DNA of 64,000 nt from Anaeromyxobacter diazotrophicus (lineage in GTDB: Bacteria; Myxococcota; Myxococcia; Myxococcales; Anaeromyxobacteraceae), in assembly GCF_013340205.1 (NCBI RefSeq), contig NZ_BJTG01000001.1, forward strand, positions 496,001 to 560,000, given 5' to 3'. The translations under genes were made by a program, and so were the position numbers. The notes beneath the pieces are model-generated. The model saw nothing but the letters and a program-made list of their open reading frames with translations. It searched no databases and was not told the DNA's origin. Position 1 is the first letter of the stretch. Each line of letters begins with the position of its first letter. Of the stretch, positions 49,679-58,606 are shown piece by piece.

Positions 49679-51826
49679 TCAAACCCGCGCGGCGGGCGCG
49701 CGGAGGGGAGCGGCGCGGGGCGCCGGGGAGAGCGACGGGGAGGGCTCGACCTCCTCGCCCGCGGCGAGCCGGAAGCGCCCGACGAGCTCCGCCAGCTCGG
49801 AGGCGCGGCCGGACAGCTCGGCCGCCGACGAGCTCGACTGCTCGGAGCTGGCGGCGTTCTGCTGGGTGACCTTGTCCATCTGGTTCACCGCGACGTTGAG
49901 GTGCTCGAGGCCGCGCGCCTGCTCGCGCGCCGCGGTGGCGATCTCGGCCACCAGGTCGGTGACGCGCGCGACGGCCTCGTCGATGCGGCCGAACCGCTCC
50001 TTCACGGCGCTCGAGGTGGCCTGGCCCTCCGCCGCCTGGGCCACCGACTCGCGGATGAGCTCCTCGGTCCGGCTGGCCGCCTGCTTCGACCGGAGCGCGA
50101 GCGAGCGCACCTCCTCGGCCACCACCGCGAAGCCGCGCCCCGCCTCGCCGGCCCGCGCCGCCTCGACCGCGGCGTTGAGCGCGAGCAGGTTGGTCTGGAA
50201 CGCGATCTCGTTCACCTCCTTGATGATCTGGGAGGTGCCCTCGGCGGCGGCGCGGATCTTCTGCATCGTCCCCGCCATCCGGGCGATCGAGGTGCCGCCC
50301 TCCTCGGCGGCGGTGCGGGCCTGCCGCGCCATCCCGTCGGCCTGGGCGGCGTTGTCGGCGGTCTGCCGGGTCTGCGCGGCGATCTCCTCCAGCGAGGAGG
50401 AGGTCTCCTCGAGCGAGCTCGCCTGCTCCGAGGCGCCCTGCGCCACCGCCTGCGACGAGCTCGCGATCTGGTCGGCCGCGCCCGAGACCTGGCCCACCGC
50501 CGCCGCCACCTGCGCCAGCGCCGCCTGCAGCGCGGCGGCGGTGGCGTCGACGGCCACCTTCATCCGGGCGTGGTCGCCCTGGTACTCCCCCGTGGCCCGC
50601 GCGGTGAGGTCGCGCGCCGCCAGCGCCTCGAGCACGCGGGCCGCGTCCTCGATGGGCGCGATGACCGCCTCGAGGGTCGCGTCGAGCCGCTCCACGATGC
50701 GGCGGAAGTCTCCCCGGTGCTGGGCGGGGTCGGCGCGGGCCGAGAGCCTGCCCGCCAGGGCCGCCTCCGCCAGGGCGTCCACGTCCCGGACCACCGCCCC
50801 CACAGCGGCCACGCACCCGTTCACGCTGCGCGCCAGCTCCAGCAGCTCGCCTCTCCACGCGGCGTCGATGGGCGGCGGCAGCTCGCCGCGCGCGACGCGC
50901 TCCATGCTCGCGGCGACCACGCGGACCGGGCCCACGAAGGCCTCCACCGCGCCGTTCAGGGCGTCCACCACCGGGCGGAACTCCGGGTGGACCGCGGCCG
51001 CGTCCGCGCGCACCTCCAGCTCGCCGGCGGAGGCGGCGGCGGCGACCCGCAGCGCCTCCCCCGCGACCGCGCCGAGCTGCCGCCGCACGTTCCTGCCGAT
51101 GAGCAGCGCCAGCGCCGCCAGCGCGAGGCCGGCCGCGCCGACGACGGCGCCGATGGTCCAGCTGGCGCGGCGCGCGCGGACCGTCGCCTCGTCCGAGTCC
51201 AGCTGCGCCGCCTGCTGCACGTAGTCGACGAGCCCGCTCACCTTCTCGGCCACCTGCTGGCGCGCGACGCGCGCGGCGGCGACCGCCTGCGCGGCCTCGC
51301 GGTCGAGCTCGGCGACCCGCGGGCCGTTGCTGAGCCCCTCCGCCAGGAGCCCGTCCCGCTGGCGCTGCTTCGCCACGATGAGCGCCACGCCGCGCTTCCA
51401 CTCCTCCCAGAGCGGCGTGACCGCGGCCCACTCCGCCTTCACGTCCTCCTCCTGCGGCAGCTCCTCGAACGCGCTCCGGGCGGCCTCGGCCGCGCGCTGG
51501 GCCTCGTCGAGCTCGGCGAAGAACCCCTGCCGGTCGTCGTCGTCGGCGCGCGGGTTGACGAGCCCCCTCAGCGCCCCCTGCATGGAGAGCATCGCCTCCA
51601 GGTACGAGCCCGCGGCCTGCGCCGCCGGCAGGCGCGCCGCGGCCAGCCGCGCGAGCGACGCGGTGGTGGCGCGCAGGGAGACGAGCAGCCCGCCGCCCAC
51701 GCCCACGAGGAGCGCGAGGGCGAGCCCGATGGCGAGCGTCACCTGGCCGCGGATCCGCAGCCTGCCCAGCGCCCGGGAGGGGTCCAGCCGGGAGGCGATC
51801 CGGATCGCGATGCGGGCAGCTTCCAC
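49679..51826 (-). CDS. Methyl-accepting chemotaxis protein
   Basis: A 715-residue chemoreceptor. TM1 (about residues 28-50) and TM2 (about 225-245) flank a helical periplasmic sensor of about 170 residues of the four-helix-bundle type. HAMP-like segments follow, and the signalling tip reads [20 protein letters not shown] (near residue 545). Its start is taken as the GTG at 51826 with GGGAGG seven bases upstream; the longer open frame has no conserved content. It is transcribed together with the LivJ-type binding protein 21 bases downstream. Four-helix-bundle receptors are known to dock periplasmic binding proteins (the Tar-maltose protein principle), which supports the proposed pairing. Confidence 0.9.
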   Translation of the reverse strand: MEAARIAIRIASRLDPSRALGRLRIRGQVTLAIGLALALLVGVGGGLLVSLRATTASLARLAAARLPAAQAAGSYLEAMLSMQGALRGLVNPRADDDDRQGFFAELDEAQRAAEAARSAFEELPQEEDVKAEWAAVTPLWEEWKRGVALIVAKQRQRDGLLAEGLSNGPRVAELDREAAQAVAAARVARQQVAEKVSGLVDYVQQAAQLDSDEATVRARRASWTIGAVVGAAGLALAALALLIGRNVRRQLGAVAGEALRVAAAASAGELEVRADAAAVHPEFRPVVDALNGAVEAFVGPVRVVAASMERVARGELPPPIDAAWRGELLELARSVNGCVAAVGAVVRDVDALAEAALAGRLSARADPAQHRGDFRRIVERLDATLEAVIAPIEDAARVLEALAARDLTARATGEYQGDHARMKVAVDATAAALQAALAQVAAAVGQVSGAADQIASSSQAVAQGASEQASSLEETSSSLEEIAAQTRQTADNAAQADGMARQARTAAEEGGTSIARMAGTMQKIRAAAEGTSQIIKEVNEIAFQTNLLALNAAVEAARAGEAGRGFAVVAEEVRSLALRSKQAASRTEELIRESVAQAAEGQATSSAVKERFGRIDEAVARVTDLVAEIATAAREQARGLEHLNVAVNQMDKVTQQNAASSEQSSSSAAELSGRASELAELVGRFRLAAGEEVEPSPSLSPAPRAAPLRAPAARV

Positions 51827-52207
51827 GTGGTGTCCCTCCCGGCGAGGCGCGCCTGCGTCGAGCCACGCCTCAGCACGGCCCGTACCCGCCGCGGCGGCGC
51901 CGCGATCCGAGGCGGAGCGCGCGGTTTGCCTCCCCCTCGCTCCACCGTTGGGGCAGGTCGAGGCAGACCTTCCGTCAACCCAGGGTCGAGGCCGGTTCCC
52001 AGGCTCGGGGGACACCCGGACCGCGCGCCGGGCTCCCGGCCGCGGCGCCCGTGGGCCAGCCCGGCTGCCTGCTCCGCGACGCTACCGGACGCGCGCAGCC
52101 GTGCGCCCGCCGGAGAGGGACCCGCGGCTTGCCCGCGCGCCGGCCCGGCGCTATGAGCGGCGCGCGCCCGCTCGATCGGGCGCGCCACCCTTCACTGGAG
52201 GATGATC
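51827..52207. other. 381-base intergenic region between divergent genes
   Basis: No supported coding frame was found between the chemoreceptor gene and the small exported protein gene. Near the right end lie TATGAG (52152-52157, possible -10) and a 9-bp hairpin at 52162-52185. The left part is featureless GC-rich sequence that must hold the chemoreceptor promoter. Confidence 0.55.
52162..52185 (+). repeat. Leader hairpin before the small exported protein gene
   Basis: GCGCGCCCG and CGGGCGCGC form a perfect 9-bp stem with the loop CTCGAT. It ends 12 bases before the GGAG ribosome site and would lie in the leader RNA, where it could influence stability or translation. Confidence 0.45.
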
Positions 52208-52483
52208 ATGAAGCGTCTCGCCTTCGCCGCGCTCGCCGCCGCGCTCGCCCTTCCCGCCACCGCCCGTCAACCCAAGGCCTACCAGGTGACCGGCCAGGTC
52301 CTGGAGGTCTCGGACGACCTCATCGTGGTCCAGAAGGGCAAGGAGAAGTTCGAGATCGCCCGGACCGCCGACACGAAGGTCACCGGCGAGCTCAAGGAGG
52401 GGAGCAAGGCGACGGTCGAGTACCGGATGACCGCGACCACCGCCGAGGCGAAGGCCGACGGCAAGGGAGCGAAGAAGAAGTAG
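52208..52483 (+). CDS. Small exported protein of unknown function
   Basis: A 91-residue protein. Residues 1-19 are a signal peptide (MKRLAFAALAAALALPATA). The mature part is a short beta-rich unit with VTGQVLEVSDDLIVVQKGKEKFEIARTADTKVTG (in parts), like an OB-fold or DUF5666-type small domain that often binds metal or appears in periplasmic proteins; this is a guess. The C-terminal tail is basic (KADGKGAKKK). The ATG at 52208 has GGAG at seven bases; the ATG at 52202 is too close to that site. Confidence 0.65.
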   Translation: MKRLAFAALAAALALPATARQPKAYQVTGQVLEVSDDLIVVQKGKEKFEIARTADTKVTGELKEGSKATVEYRMTATTAEAKADGKGAKKK

Positions 52484-52531
52484 CCGGCGCGGGCTGCCCG
52501 TCGGGGCCCCCGGCCGTTTGGGGTGGTCGCC

Positions 52532-52560
52532 TCGACTTCCGATGTGCGTTCCGGTAGAAA
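52532..52560 (+). promoter_or_regulatory. Promoter of the cold-shock gene
   Basis: TCGACT (52532-52537), a 17-base spacer and TAGAAA (52555-52560) form a good sigma-70-like promoter. The -10 is identical to that of the tRNA promoter. The leader would be about 72 bases, with CCAGC/GCTGG and GGAC/GTCC pairings, as expected for cold-shock mRNAs. Confidence 0.6.
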
Positions 52561-52638
52561 AATCGACGCCCAGCTCATGAAGGGCTGGTCCGGACGGCCG
52601 TTGCAGGCGGTCCGCTCTAACGCAAGGAAGTACAGTAC

Positions 52639-52842
52639 ATGGCTACTGGTACCGTGAAGTGGTTCAACGACGCGAAGGGCTTCGGCTTCATCACGCAGGA
52701 GGGCGGCGGTGAGGACGTGTTCGTCCACCACACTGCCATCCAGTCCGAGGGGTTCCGCACCCTCGCCGAGGGGCAGAAGGTGGAGTTCGAGGTGAAGAAG
52801 GGCCCGAAGGGCCTGCAGGCCGCGAACGTCCGCGCCGTCTAG
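52639..52842 (+). CDS. Cold-shock protein (CspA family)
   Basis: A 67-residue cold-shock domain protein. The RNA-binding motifs are KGFGFITQ (RNP1) and VFVHHTAI (RNP2), at their normal places, and the N-terminal [14 protein letters not shown] is typical. Such proteins melt mRNA structure after temperature downshift or act as general RNA chaperones. AAGGAA precedes the ATG. The gene has its own promoter and a leader of about 72 bases, and a GC hairpin after the stop. Confidence 0.97.
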   Translation: MATGTVKWFNDAKGFGFITQEGGGEDVFVHHTAIQSEGFRTLAEGQKVEFEVKKGPKGLQAANVRAV

Positions 52843-52872
52843 CGTCGTCGCTTCCGCTTCGACGTGAGATAC

Positions 52873-52905
52873 CGAGGGCCTGGTCTCCCAGAGACCGGGC
52901 CCTCG
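52873..52905 (+). terminator. GC hairpin after the cold-shock gene
   Basis: CGAGGGCCTGGTCTC and GAGACCGGGCCCTCG pair over 15 positions (one T-G wobble) around the loop CCA. There is no T-run, so termination would differ from the classic rho-independent type. Confidence 0.7.
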
Positions 52906-53086
52906 CCGCGTCTGGCGCCCGGGGCCGCCGCGCGACCGCCGGCCCGACCATCACGCACCGTGTCATCGCCCTGAGGGGTTCGCCCTCCGCGCGCCGCTGC
53001 GCGCGCCCCCGCCCGTCCTTACCTCGCGATCGGGAGCGGCCTCGTCCGTGGCGGCGTCGCCGGCTCCGACCGGGGGGGGACGGGAC

Positions 53087-54415
53087 ATGGCGAAGAGGAC
53101 GATCTCGCGGCGCCGCTTCATCCAGACGGCGGGCGCGGCGGCGCTCGGCGCGGGGCTCGGCGCCGCGGGGCTCGCGCCACGGCCGGCGCGCGCACAGCCG
53201 AAGTCGCTCAAGATCATGCAGTGGAGCCACTTCGTGCCGGGCTACGACAAGTGGTTCGACGGCGTGTTCTGCAAGCAATGGGGCCAGAAGCACGGCACCC
53301 AGGTCATCGTCGACCACATCTCGATCGGCGAGATCAACGCCCGCGCCGCCGCCGAGGTCGCGGCGCAGAAGGGCCACGACCTCTTCATGTTCCTCTCGCC
53401 GCCGGCGGCGTACGAGAAGCAGGTCATCGACCACGCCGAGATCTACCAGGAGGTGCAGAAGAAGCACGGCAAGGTGATCGACCTCGGCCACAAGTCCACC
53501 TTCAACCCGAAGACGAAGAAGTACTTCGCCTTCTCCGACTCCTACGTCCCCGATCCCGGCAACTACCGTAAGGATCTGTGGGAGCAGGTCGGGTTCCCGA
53601 ACGGCCCCAGCACCTGGGACGACCTGCGCAAGGGCGCCAAGGCCATCAAGGACAAGCTCGGGAACCCCTGCGGCCTCGGGCTGTCGCAGGAGCTCGACAC
53701 CAACATGGCGGTCCGTGCGCTGCTGTGGAGCTTCGGCGGTGCGGTGCAGGACGCGGAGGGGAAGGTCGTCATCAACTCCCCGCAGACCGTCGAGGCGCTC
53801 AAGTTCATGCGGGCGCTCTTCAAGGAGGCCGAGACCCCGGAGGTCTTCACCTGGGATCCCTCCTCCAACAACCGCGGCATCCTCTCCGGCAAGCTCTCCT
53901 TCGTGCAGAACGCGATCAGCGTGACGCGCACCGCGGAGAAGGAGAACCCGGAGATGTCGCAGAAGATCCAGCTCACGCCGGCGCTCCAGGGCCCGGTGCG
54001 CCGCATCGCGGCCGAGCACGTCATGGACTGCTACGTGATCTGGCGCTTCGCCGAGAACAAGGAGGGCGCGAAGCAGTTCCTCGCCGACTACATGGACGCG
54101 TTCGGCGAGGCGTTCAAGGCGAGCGAGTTCTACAACTTCCCCTGCTTCCCGCAGACGGTGCCGGACCTCGCCGCGCAGATCGCGAACGACCCGAAGGCGA
54201 AGCCGCCCGACAAGTACAAGGTGCTCGGGAACGTGCTCGACTGGGCCACCAACGTCGGCTACCCGGGCTACGCCACGGCGGCGGTGGACGAGGTGTTCAA
54301 CACCTTCCAGCTCCCCACCATGTTCGCCAAGGTGGCGCGGGACGAGCTCAGCCCCGAGGACGCGGCGCGGGCGGCGGAGCGCGAGATCAAGCGCATCTTC
54401 CAGAAGTGGGCGTGA
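53087..54415 (+). CDS. Tat-exported sugar-type ABC binding protein
   Basis: A 442-residue solute-binding protein of the CUT1 family (SBP_bac_1). A twin-arginine signal (SRRRFIQTAGAAALGAG, cut near ARA-QP at about residue 36) exports it folded. The mature protein has IMQWSHFVPGYDKWF at the start, the NGPSTWDDLRKGAKAI lobe and LWSFGGAVQDAEG. The ATG at 53087 begins directly before the Tat signal. ATPase and two permease genes follow within 31 bases of each other, so this is the first gene of a complete importer. The ligand is probably a sugar, polyol or glycerol-phosphate-like compound, but it is not determined. Confidence 0.9.
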   Translation: MAKRTISRRRFIQTAGAAALGAGLGAAGLAPRPARAQPKSLKIMQWSHFVPGYDKWFDGVFCKQWGQKHGTQVIVDHISIGEINARAAAEVAAQKGHDLFMFLSPPAAYEKQVIDHAEIYQEVQKKHGKVIDLGHKSTFNPKTKKYFAFSDSYVPDPGNYRKDLWEQVGFPNGPSTWDDLRKGAKAIKDKLGNPCGLGLSQELDTNMAVRALLWSFGGAVQDAEGKVVINSPQTVEALKFMRALFKEAETPEVFTWDPSSNNRGILSGKLSFVQNAISVTRTAEKENPEMSQKIQLTPALQGPVRRIAAEHVMDCYVIWRFAENKEGAKQFLADYMDAFGEAFKASEFYNFPCFPQTVPDLAAQIANDPKAKPPDKYKVLGNVLDWATNVGYPGYATAAVDEVFNTFQLPTMFAKVARDELSPEDAARAAEREIKRIFQKWA

Positions 54416-54446
54416 GCGGCGCTCCGGCTCCGGCCCAGGGAGGCGC

Positions 54447-55493
54447 ATGGCCGTCCTCGAGACGCGCAGGCTGAGCAAGACGTACCAGCGGGGCGAGGCG
54501 AGCGCGGTCGACGCGGTCGACCTCGTCTCGCGCGAGGGCGAGTTCCTCGTCTTCCTCGGGCCGTCCGGCTCGGGCAAGAGCACGCTGCTCCGCATGATCG
54601 CCGGGCTCGAGGAGCCCACCGGCGGGCAGGTCTTCATCGGCGGGCGCGACGTGACCCACCTCGCGCCGCGGCAGCGCGGCATCGCGATGGTGTTCCAGAG
54701 CTACGCGCTCTACCCGCACCTCACGGTCCGCGAGAACATCCGCTTCCCGCTCAAGGCGCAGAAGGTGCCGAAGGCGCAGCACGCGGGGAAGGTGGAGTGG
54801 GCGAGCGCGCTGCTCGGCATCGGCCACCTGCTCGATCGCAAGCCGCGCCAGCTCTCGGGCGGCGAGCGGCAGCGGGTGGCGCTCGCCCGCGCCATCGTCC
54901 GCGAGCCGGAGCTGTTCCTGCTCGACGAGCCGCTGTCCAACCTCGACGCGAAGCTGCGCGCCAGCGCCCGCGAGGAGCTGGCGCAGTTCCACGACCGCGT
55001 CGGCACCACCACCGTCTACGTCACCCACGACCAGGTCGAGGCGATGGCCATGGGCGACCGGATCGTGGTGCTCGACCACGGGGTGGTCCGGCAGATCGGC
55101 ACGCCGCGCGAGGTGTACGACGAGCCGGCCGACACCTTCGTCGCCACCTTCCTCGGCTCCCCGCCCATGAACCTGCTCGAGGCCGGCGACCTGGTGGTCG
55201 GCTTCCGGCCGGAGACGCTGGCGCCCGCGGCGCGGGTGGAGGTCCCCGCGGTGCGCTTCCAGCTGCGCGTCACGACCGTCGAGTACCTCGGCTCCGAGCA
55301 GGTCGCCTACGGGGTCTTCGAGGGGGGCCGCTTCGCGGGGGCGAAGGTCGTCTCGCGCCTGCCGACCTCGGCCGGCGCCTTCACCCCCGGCGCGCTGCAG
55401 GACTTCGCGGTGGCCCGGGATCAGCTCAGGCTGTTCGACAAGGCCACCACCCGCCGCAGCGCGCGGCGCGAGGCGGAGCTGGGATGGACCTGA
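54447..55493 (+). CDS. ABC importer ATPase (MalK/UgpC type)
   Basis: A 348-residue ATPase that powers the adjacent permeases. Walker A GPSGSGKST, the Q loop FQSYALYP, signature LSGGERQRVALARA, Walker B LFLLDEPLSNLDAK and the H-loop VYVTHDQVEA are intact. The C-terminal 110 residues form the TOBE-type regulatory part of CUT1 ATPases. GGGAGG precedes the ATG. The gene order binding protein, ATPase, permease, permease is less usual than ATPase last. Confidence 0.95.
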   Translation: MAVLETRRLSKTYQRGEASAVDAVDLVSREGEFLVFLGPSGSGKSTLLRMIAGLEEPTGGQVFIGGRDVTHLAPRQRGIAMVFQSYALYPHLTVRENIRFPLKAQKVPKAQHAGKVEWASALLGIGHLLDRKPRQLSGGERQRVALARAIVREPELFLLDEPLSNLDAKLRASAREELAQFHDRVGTTTVYVTHDQVEAMAMGDRIVVLDHGVVRQIGTPREVYDEPADTFVATFLGSPPMNLLEAGDLVVGFRPETLAPAARVEVPAVRFQLRVTTVEYLGSEQVAYGVFEGGRFAGAKVVSRLPTSAGAFTPGALQDFAVARDQLRLFDKATTRRSARREAELGWT

Positions 55494-55512
55494 CCACCCC
55501 GGGCGGCCCGGC

Positions 55513-56391
55513 GTGAGGCCCTCCACGCGGCTCGGCGTGGCGATGTTCGCGCCGGCGCTCCTCTACATCACGGCGCTCATCGGCCTGCCGCTCGCCCTCG
55601 CCTTCCTCTACAGCGTGGGCGACGTGACGGTCGGCTCGGTGGGCTGGCACTTCGTCGGGCTGCGCAACTTCGAGAGCGTGCTCCAGAGCCCCAGCTTCCG
55701 CCGCGCGCTCCTCAACTCCTTCGTCTTCACCGTCGCCACCCAGGTCATCGTCATCGTCTGCGCCAACGTGCTGGCGCTGGCGCTCGAGGCCCCGTTCCGC
55801 GGCCGGGGGGTGGTGCGGTTCCTGGTGCTCCTGCCGTGGGTGGCGCCCATCTCGCTCGGCGCCATCGGCTGGAAGTGGATCCTCGACTCCATCTACAGCG
55901 TCATCAACTGGACCCTCGTCCACCTGCACCTGGTGAAGCCCTTCGACGCGCCCATGTGGCTCGGCGACCCGGTGCTCGCCATGGCCTCGGTCGTGCTGGT
56001 CCACAGCTGGCGCATGATCCCGTTCTCGACCGTCATCCTGCTCGCCGGCCTCACCTCCATCCCGCGCGAGATCCCGGAGGCCGCGGCGGTGGACGGGGCG
56101 GGCTTCTGGCGCACCCACTTCACCATCACCCTCCCGATGATGGCGCCCATCATCAACGTGGCGGTGCTGTTCGGCGTCATCTTCACCTTCACCGACATGA
56201 CGGTGGTCTACATCCTCACCCGCGGCGGGCCCTACGACACGACGCAGGTGCTGCCGTCGCTCGCCTTCTTCACCGGCATCCTCGGCTCGGACCTGGCGGA
56301 GGGCGCCGCCATCTCGGTCTTCCTGGTCCCGATCCTGGTGGCGATCGCGCTGCTCATGCTGCGCGTGGCGCACCGCGCGGAGGTGGTGTGA
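55513..56391 (+). CDS. ABC importer permease 1 (MalF/UgpA type)
   Basis: A 292-residue inner-membrane permease with six to seven helices. The EAA loop that docks the ATPase reads EIPEAAAVDGAGFWRTHFTI followed by LPMM. The GTG start is 19 bases after the ATPase stop and lacks a strong ribosome site, so translation may depend on read-through coupling. Its TGA overlaps the next ATG by one base. Confidence 0.93.
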   Translation: MRPSTRLGVAMFAPALLYITALIGLPLALAFLYSVGDVTVGSVGWHFVGLRNFESVLQSPSFRRALLNSFVFTVATQVIVIVCANVLALALEAPFRGRGVVRFLVLLPWVAPISLGAIGWKWILDSIYSVINWTLVHLHLVKPFDAPMWLGDPVLAMASVVLVHSWRMIPFSTVILLAGLTSIPREIPEAAAVDGAGFWRTHFTITLPMMAPIINVAVLFGVIFTFTDMTVVYILTRGGPYDTTQVLPSLAFFTGILGSDLAEGAAISVFLVPILVAIALLMLRVAHRAEVV

Positions 56392-57248
56392 TGGCCGCGC
56401 CCGGCTCGGGCCCGCCGCGCTCGCCGGCCACCCGCGCCGGGCGCTGGGTGGTGGTAGTCGCGTTCTCGGTCCTGCTCGCGTTCCCCTTCTACTGGATGGT
56501 GATCACCACCTTCAAGCAGACCTCCGACCTCTACGACACCACGCACAACCCGTTCATCTTCGGCGCGGCGCCCACGCTCGATCACCTGCGCCTGCTCTTC
56601 GGCGAGACGCTCTTCCTGCGCTGGTTCCTCAACACGACGGTGGTCGGGGCAGCGGTGGTCGCGATCACGCTCGCGCTGGCGGTGCCGGCCGCCTACGCGC
56701 TGACGCGCCTCACAGGGAGCTGGGGGCCGCGGGTCGGGATGGGGATCTTCCTCACCTACCTCGTCCCGCCCACCCTCCTCTTCATCCCGCTCTCGCGGGT
56801 GGTGGCGCGGCTGGGCCTGCAGGACAGCCTGTGGTCGATCATCCTCGTCTACCCGACCTTCACCGTCCCGTTCTCGATCTGGCTGCTCATGGGGTTCTTC
56901 AAGTCGATCCCGCGCGACATCGAGGACGCGGCCCTGGTGGACGGCCTCACCCGGTTCCAGGCCTTCCTCCAGCTCATCATCCCCATCTCGCGCTCCGGCA
57001 TCCTCACGGTGGTCATCTTCACCTTCACCCTGGTGACGCAGGAGTTCGTCTACGCGCTCACCTTCATCTCGTCGGCCTCGCACCAGACGGTGGGGGTGGG
57101 CGTGCCCATCTACCTCGTGCGCGGGGACGTCTACTTCTGGGGCTCGCTCATGGCGGCCTGCCTCATCGCGAGCCTCCCCATCGCCTTCGTCTACAACCTG
57201 TTCCTCGACCGCTTCATCGCGGGGTTCACGGTGGGCGCGGTGAAGTGA
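56391..57248 (+). CDS. ABC importer permease 2 (MalG/UgpE type)
   Basis: A 285-residue permease, partner of the previous protein. Six membrane helices and the EAA loop DIEDAALVDGLTRFQAFLQL identify the CUT1 MalG-like group; the N-terminal FPFYWMVITTFK is typical. The ATG overlaps the preceding stop (TGATG). Its last 23 bases overlap the end of the convergent cytochrome gene. It completes the importer. Confidence 0.93.
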   Translation: MAAPGSGPPRSPATRAGRWVVVVAFSVLLAFPFYWMVITTFKQTSDLYDTTHNPFIFGAAPTLDHLRLLFGETLFLRWFLNTTVVGAAVVAITLALAVPAAYALTRLTGSWGPRVGMGIFLTYLVPPTLLFIPLSRVVARLGLQDSLWSIILVYPTFTVPFSIWLLMGFFKSIPRDIEDAALVDGLTRFQAFLQLIIPISRSGILTVVIFTFTLVTQEFVYALTFISSASHQTVGVGVPIYLVRGDVYFWGSLMAACLIASLPIAFVYNLFLDRFIAGFTVGAVK

Positions 57249-57819
57249 GCGCCGCCTCCAGCTTCGCCAGCGCCGACTCCGGCACCTTCGGCGGCGGCAC
57301 CGCGTTCCGGATCGGCGGGAGGCTCCGCAGGTAGGCCCAGATCGCGGCGAGGTCGGCGTCGGTGAGGTGGGCGAGCGACATCCAGGGCATGGGCGGGAGG
57401 ATGGGGCGCGCCCGAGGATCGCCGGTGTGCCGGCCGGTCCTCATGGCGGCGGCGAACTGCGGCTCGGTCCAGTCACCGAGGCCGGTCGGATCGGGCGTGA
57501 GGTTGCTGCTGTAGACCGTGCCGAACGGCAAGGCGAAGCTGGTGAAGTCGGGGCCGATCACGGCCGAGTCGGGCGGCGTGTACTTCCCGGCCGGATCCGG
57601 CCCGTCGGCGGGGTGGCCCGAGAGCCTCCGGGTCAGGTCCGGCGCGGGCACGCCGAGGGCGCGATCGACCTTCCACGGCGTGTGGCAGTCGTTGCAGCCG
57701 CCGAGCCGCACCAGGTACTCGCCCCGCTTCACCTGGGCCGGATCGGCGGCGCCCGCGGGCCCCGGCGCCGGGCTCGCGGCGGCGGCGAGGAGGAGCAACG
57801 GCGCGAAGGCGATCGACAT
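57226..57819 (-). CDS. Monoheme c-type cytochrome, exported
   Basis: A 197-residue cytochrome. A signal peptide (about residues 1-24) precedes one haem motif, GGCNDCHTPW; the axial Met is probably in MPWMSL or PPMPWM late in the protein. The layout RGEYLVRLGGCNDCH and DADLAAIWAYLRSLPPI is typical of cytochromes that accept electrons from periplasmic dehydrogenases. GGGAGG precedes the ATG. A GTGAC-N5-GTCAC dyad lies 31 bases upstream. It is not co-directional with the hydrogenase genes, which begin 167 bases away on the other strand. Confidence 0.92.
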   Translation of the reverse strand: MSIAFAPLLLLAAAASPAPGPAGAADPAQVKRGEYLVRLGGCNDCHTPWKVDRALGVPAPDLTRRLSGHPADGPDPAGKYTPPDSAVIGPDFTSFALPFGTVYSSNLTPDPTGLGDWTEPQFAAAMRTGRHTGDPRARPILPPMPWMSLAHLTDADLAAIWAYLRSLPPIRNAVPPPKVPESALAKLEAALTSPRPP

Positions 57820-57973
57820 GGAGCCTCCCAGGTCCGGCGCGTTCGTCGAGGTGACAGGGGGTCACGCTAACGAGCGGACCGCGGCGAGCCCGCCGCTCAC
57901 CGGGGGCGCTCCCATCGGGATGGAGGTCCCGGGCGGCGCGCGCGCTCCGTTTGGCGCCCGGCGGCGGGGGCGG

Positions 57974-57979
57974 TACAAC
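57974..57979 (+). promoter_or_regulatory. -10-like hexamer six bases before the hydrogenase protease start
   Basis: TACAAC ends six bases before the ATG at 57986, with TTTGGC (57950-57955) 18 bases upstream as a possible -35. No ribosome site is present. The arrangement fits a leaderless transcript that opens the hydrogenase maturation cluster. Confidence 0.45.
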
Positions 57980-57985
57980 CGTCCG

Positions 57986-58513
57986 ATGGCGCGCCTCGGC
58001 CTCTTCGGGATCGGCAACGTGCTCATGGGCGACGACGCGCTCGGGCCCTACGCGGTGAAGCTCATCGAGGCGGGGTACGAGCTGTCCCCCGAGGTCGAGC
58101 TGCGCGAGCTCGGCACCCCCGGCGCCGACCTCTCCATCCTGCTCGACGGCTTCGAGGCGGTGGTGGTGGTCGACACCGTCAAGCTGCCCGGCGCGCCCGG
58201 CGAGATCCGCGTCCTCGACAAGGCGGCGCTGCTCGCGAAGCGCCCGCTCCTCCCGGCGAGCCCCCACGAGCCCGGCCTGCGCGAGGCGCTCTTCGCGCTC
58301 GAGTTCCACGGCGGCGCGCCGCGCGAGGTGCGGCTCGTCGGGGTCATCCCGGGCCCGGTCGAGCTCGAGGTGGGGCTCTCGCCCGCCGTCCAGGCTGCGC
58401 TGCCGGCGGTGGTGGCGGCGGCGCTGGCGGAGCTCGCCGCGCTGGGCGCCCCGGCGCGGCCGCGCGCCGCGCCCACCGCGCCGGACCTGTGGTGGGAGCG
58501 GCGCGCCGGGTAG
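57986..58513 (+). CDS. [NiFe]-hydrogenase maturation protease
   Basis: A 175-residue endopeptidase of the HyaD/HybD/HycI (M52) family, which cuts the C-terminal tail from the large hydrogenase subunit after Ni insertion. The N-terminal GIGNVLMGDDALGPYAV has the nickel-binding Asp, and VVVDTVKLPG holds the second acidic site; a His follows in SPHEPGL. The ATG at 57986 gives the standard N-terminus. The large and small hydrogenase subunit genes are not in the window; hypF begins 93 bases downstream. Confidence 0.9.
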   Translation: MARLGLFGIGNVLMGDDALGPYAVKLIEAGYELSPEVELRELGTPGADLSILLDGFEAVVVVDTVKLPGAPGEIRVLDKAALLAKRPLLPASPHEPGLREALFALEFHGGAPREVRLVGVIPGPVELEVGLSPAVQAALPAVVAAALAELAALGAPARPRAAPTAPDLWWERRAG

Positions 58514-58534
58514 CGCGCGCCGCCGGGCGCGTGA

Positions 58535-58540
58535 TAGCTT
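58535..58540 (+). promoter_or_regulatory. Possible -10 element of the hypF operon
   Basis: TAGCTT here is the same hexamer as before otsAB and icd. Transcription would start near 58547 and the dyad at 58564-58581 would lie in the leader. Confidence 0.35.
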
Positions 58541-58563
58541 CCTCGCGGAAAAACCTCAGCCCT

Positions 58564-58581
58564 GGCGCACACCTGTGCGCC
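58564..58581. promoter_or_regulatory. Palindrome upstream of hypF
   Basis: GGCGCACA - CC - TGTGCGCC is a perfect 8-bp dyad 25 bases before the hypF GTG. It could be an operator downstream of the start site or an RNA hairpin in the leader. No regulator can be named. Confidence 0.5.
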
Positions 58582-58606
58582 CAGCGCCGGTCCTCCGGAA
58601 CGCTCC

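Noticed and set aside
49260-51224. Long plus-strand frame across the second chemoreceptor gene
   Set aside because: It is a shadow of the minus-strand chemoreceptor and binding-protein genes, with Ser/Ala/Arg-rich composition and no domain.
57851-57865. GTGAC-N5-GTCAC as a CRP/FNR site upstream of the monoheme cytochrome
   Set aside because: The gap between GTGA and TCAC is seven bases instead of six and the flanks do not match; it is kept only as a mention.
58535-58606. Sigma-54 promoter for the hyp genes
   Set aside because: No GG-N10-GC pattern with the needed surroundings was found; TGGCGC near the palindrome does not have GC at the right distance.
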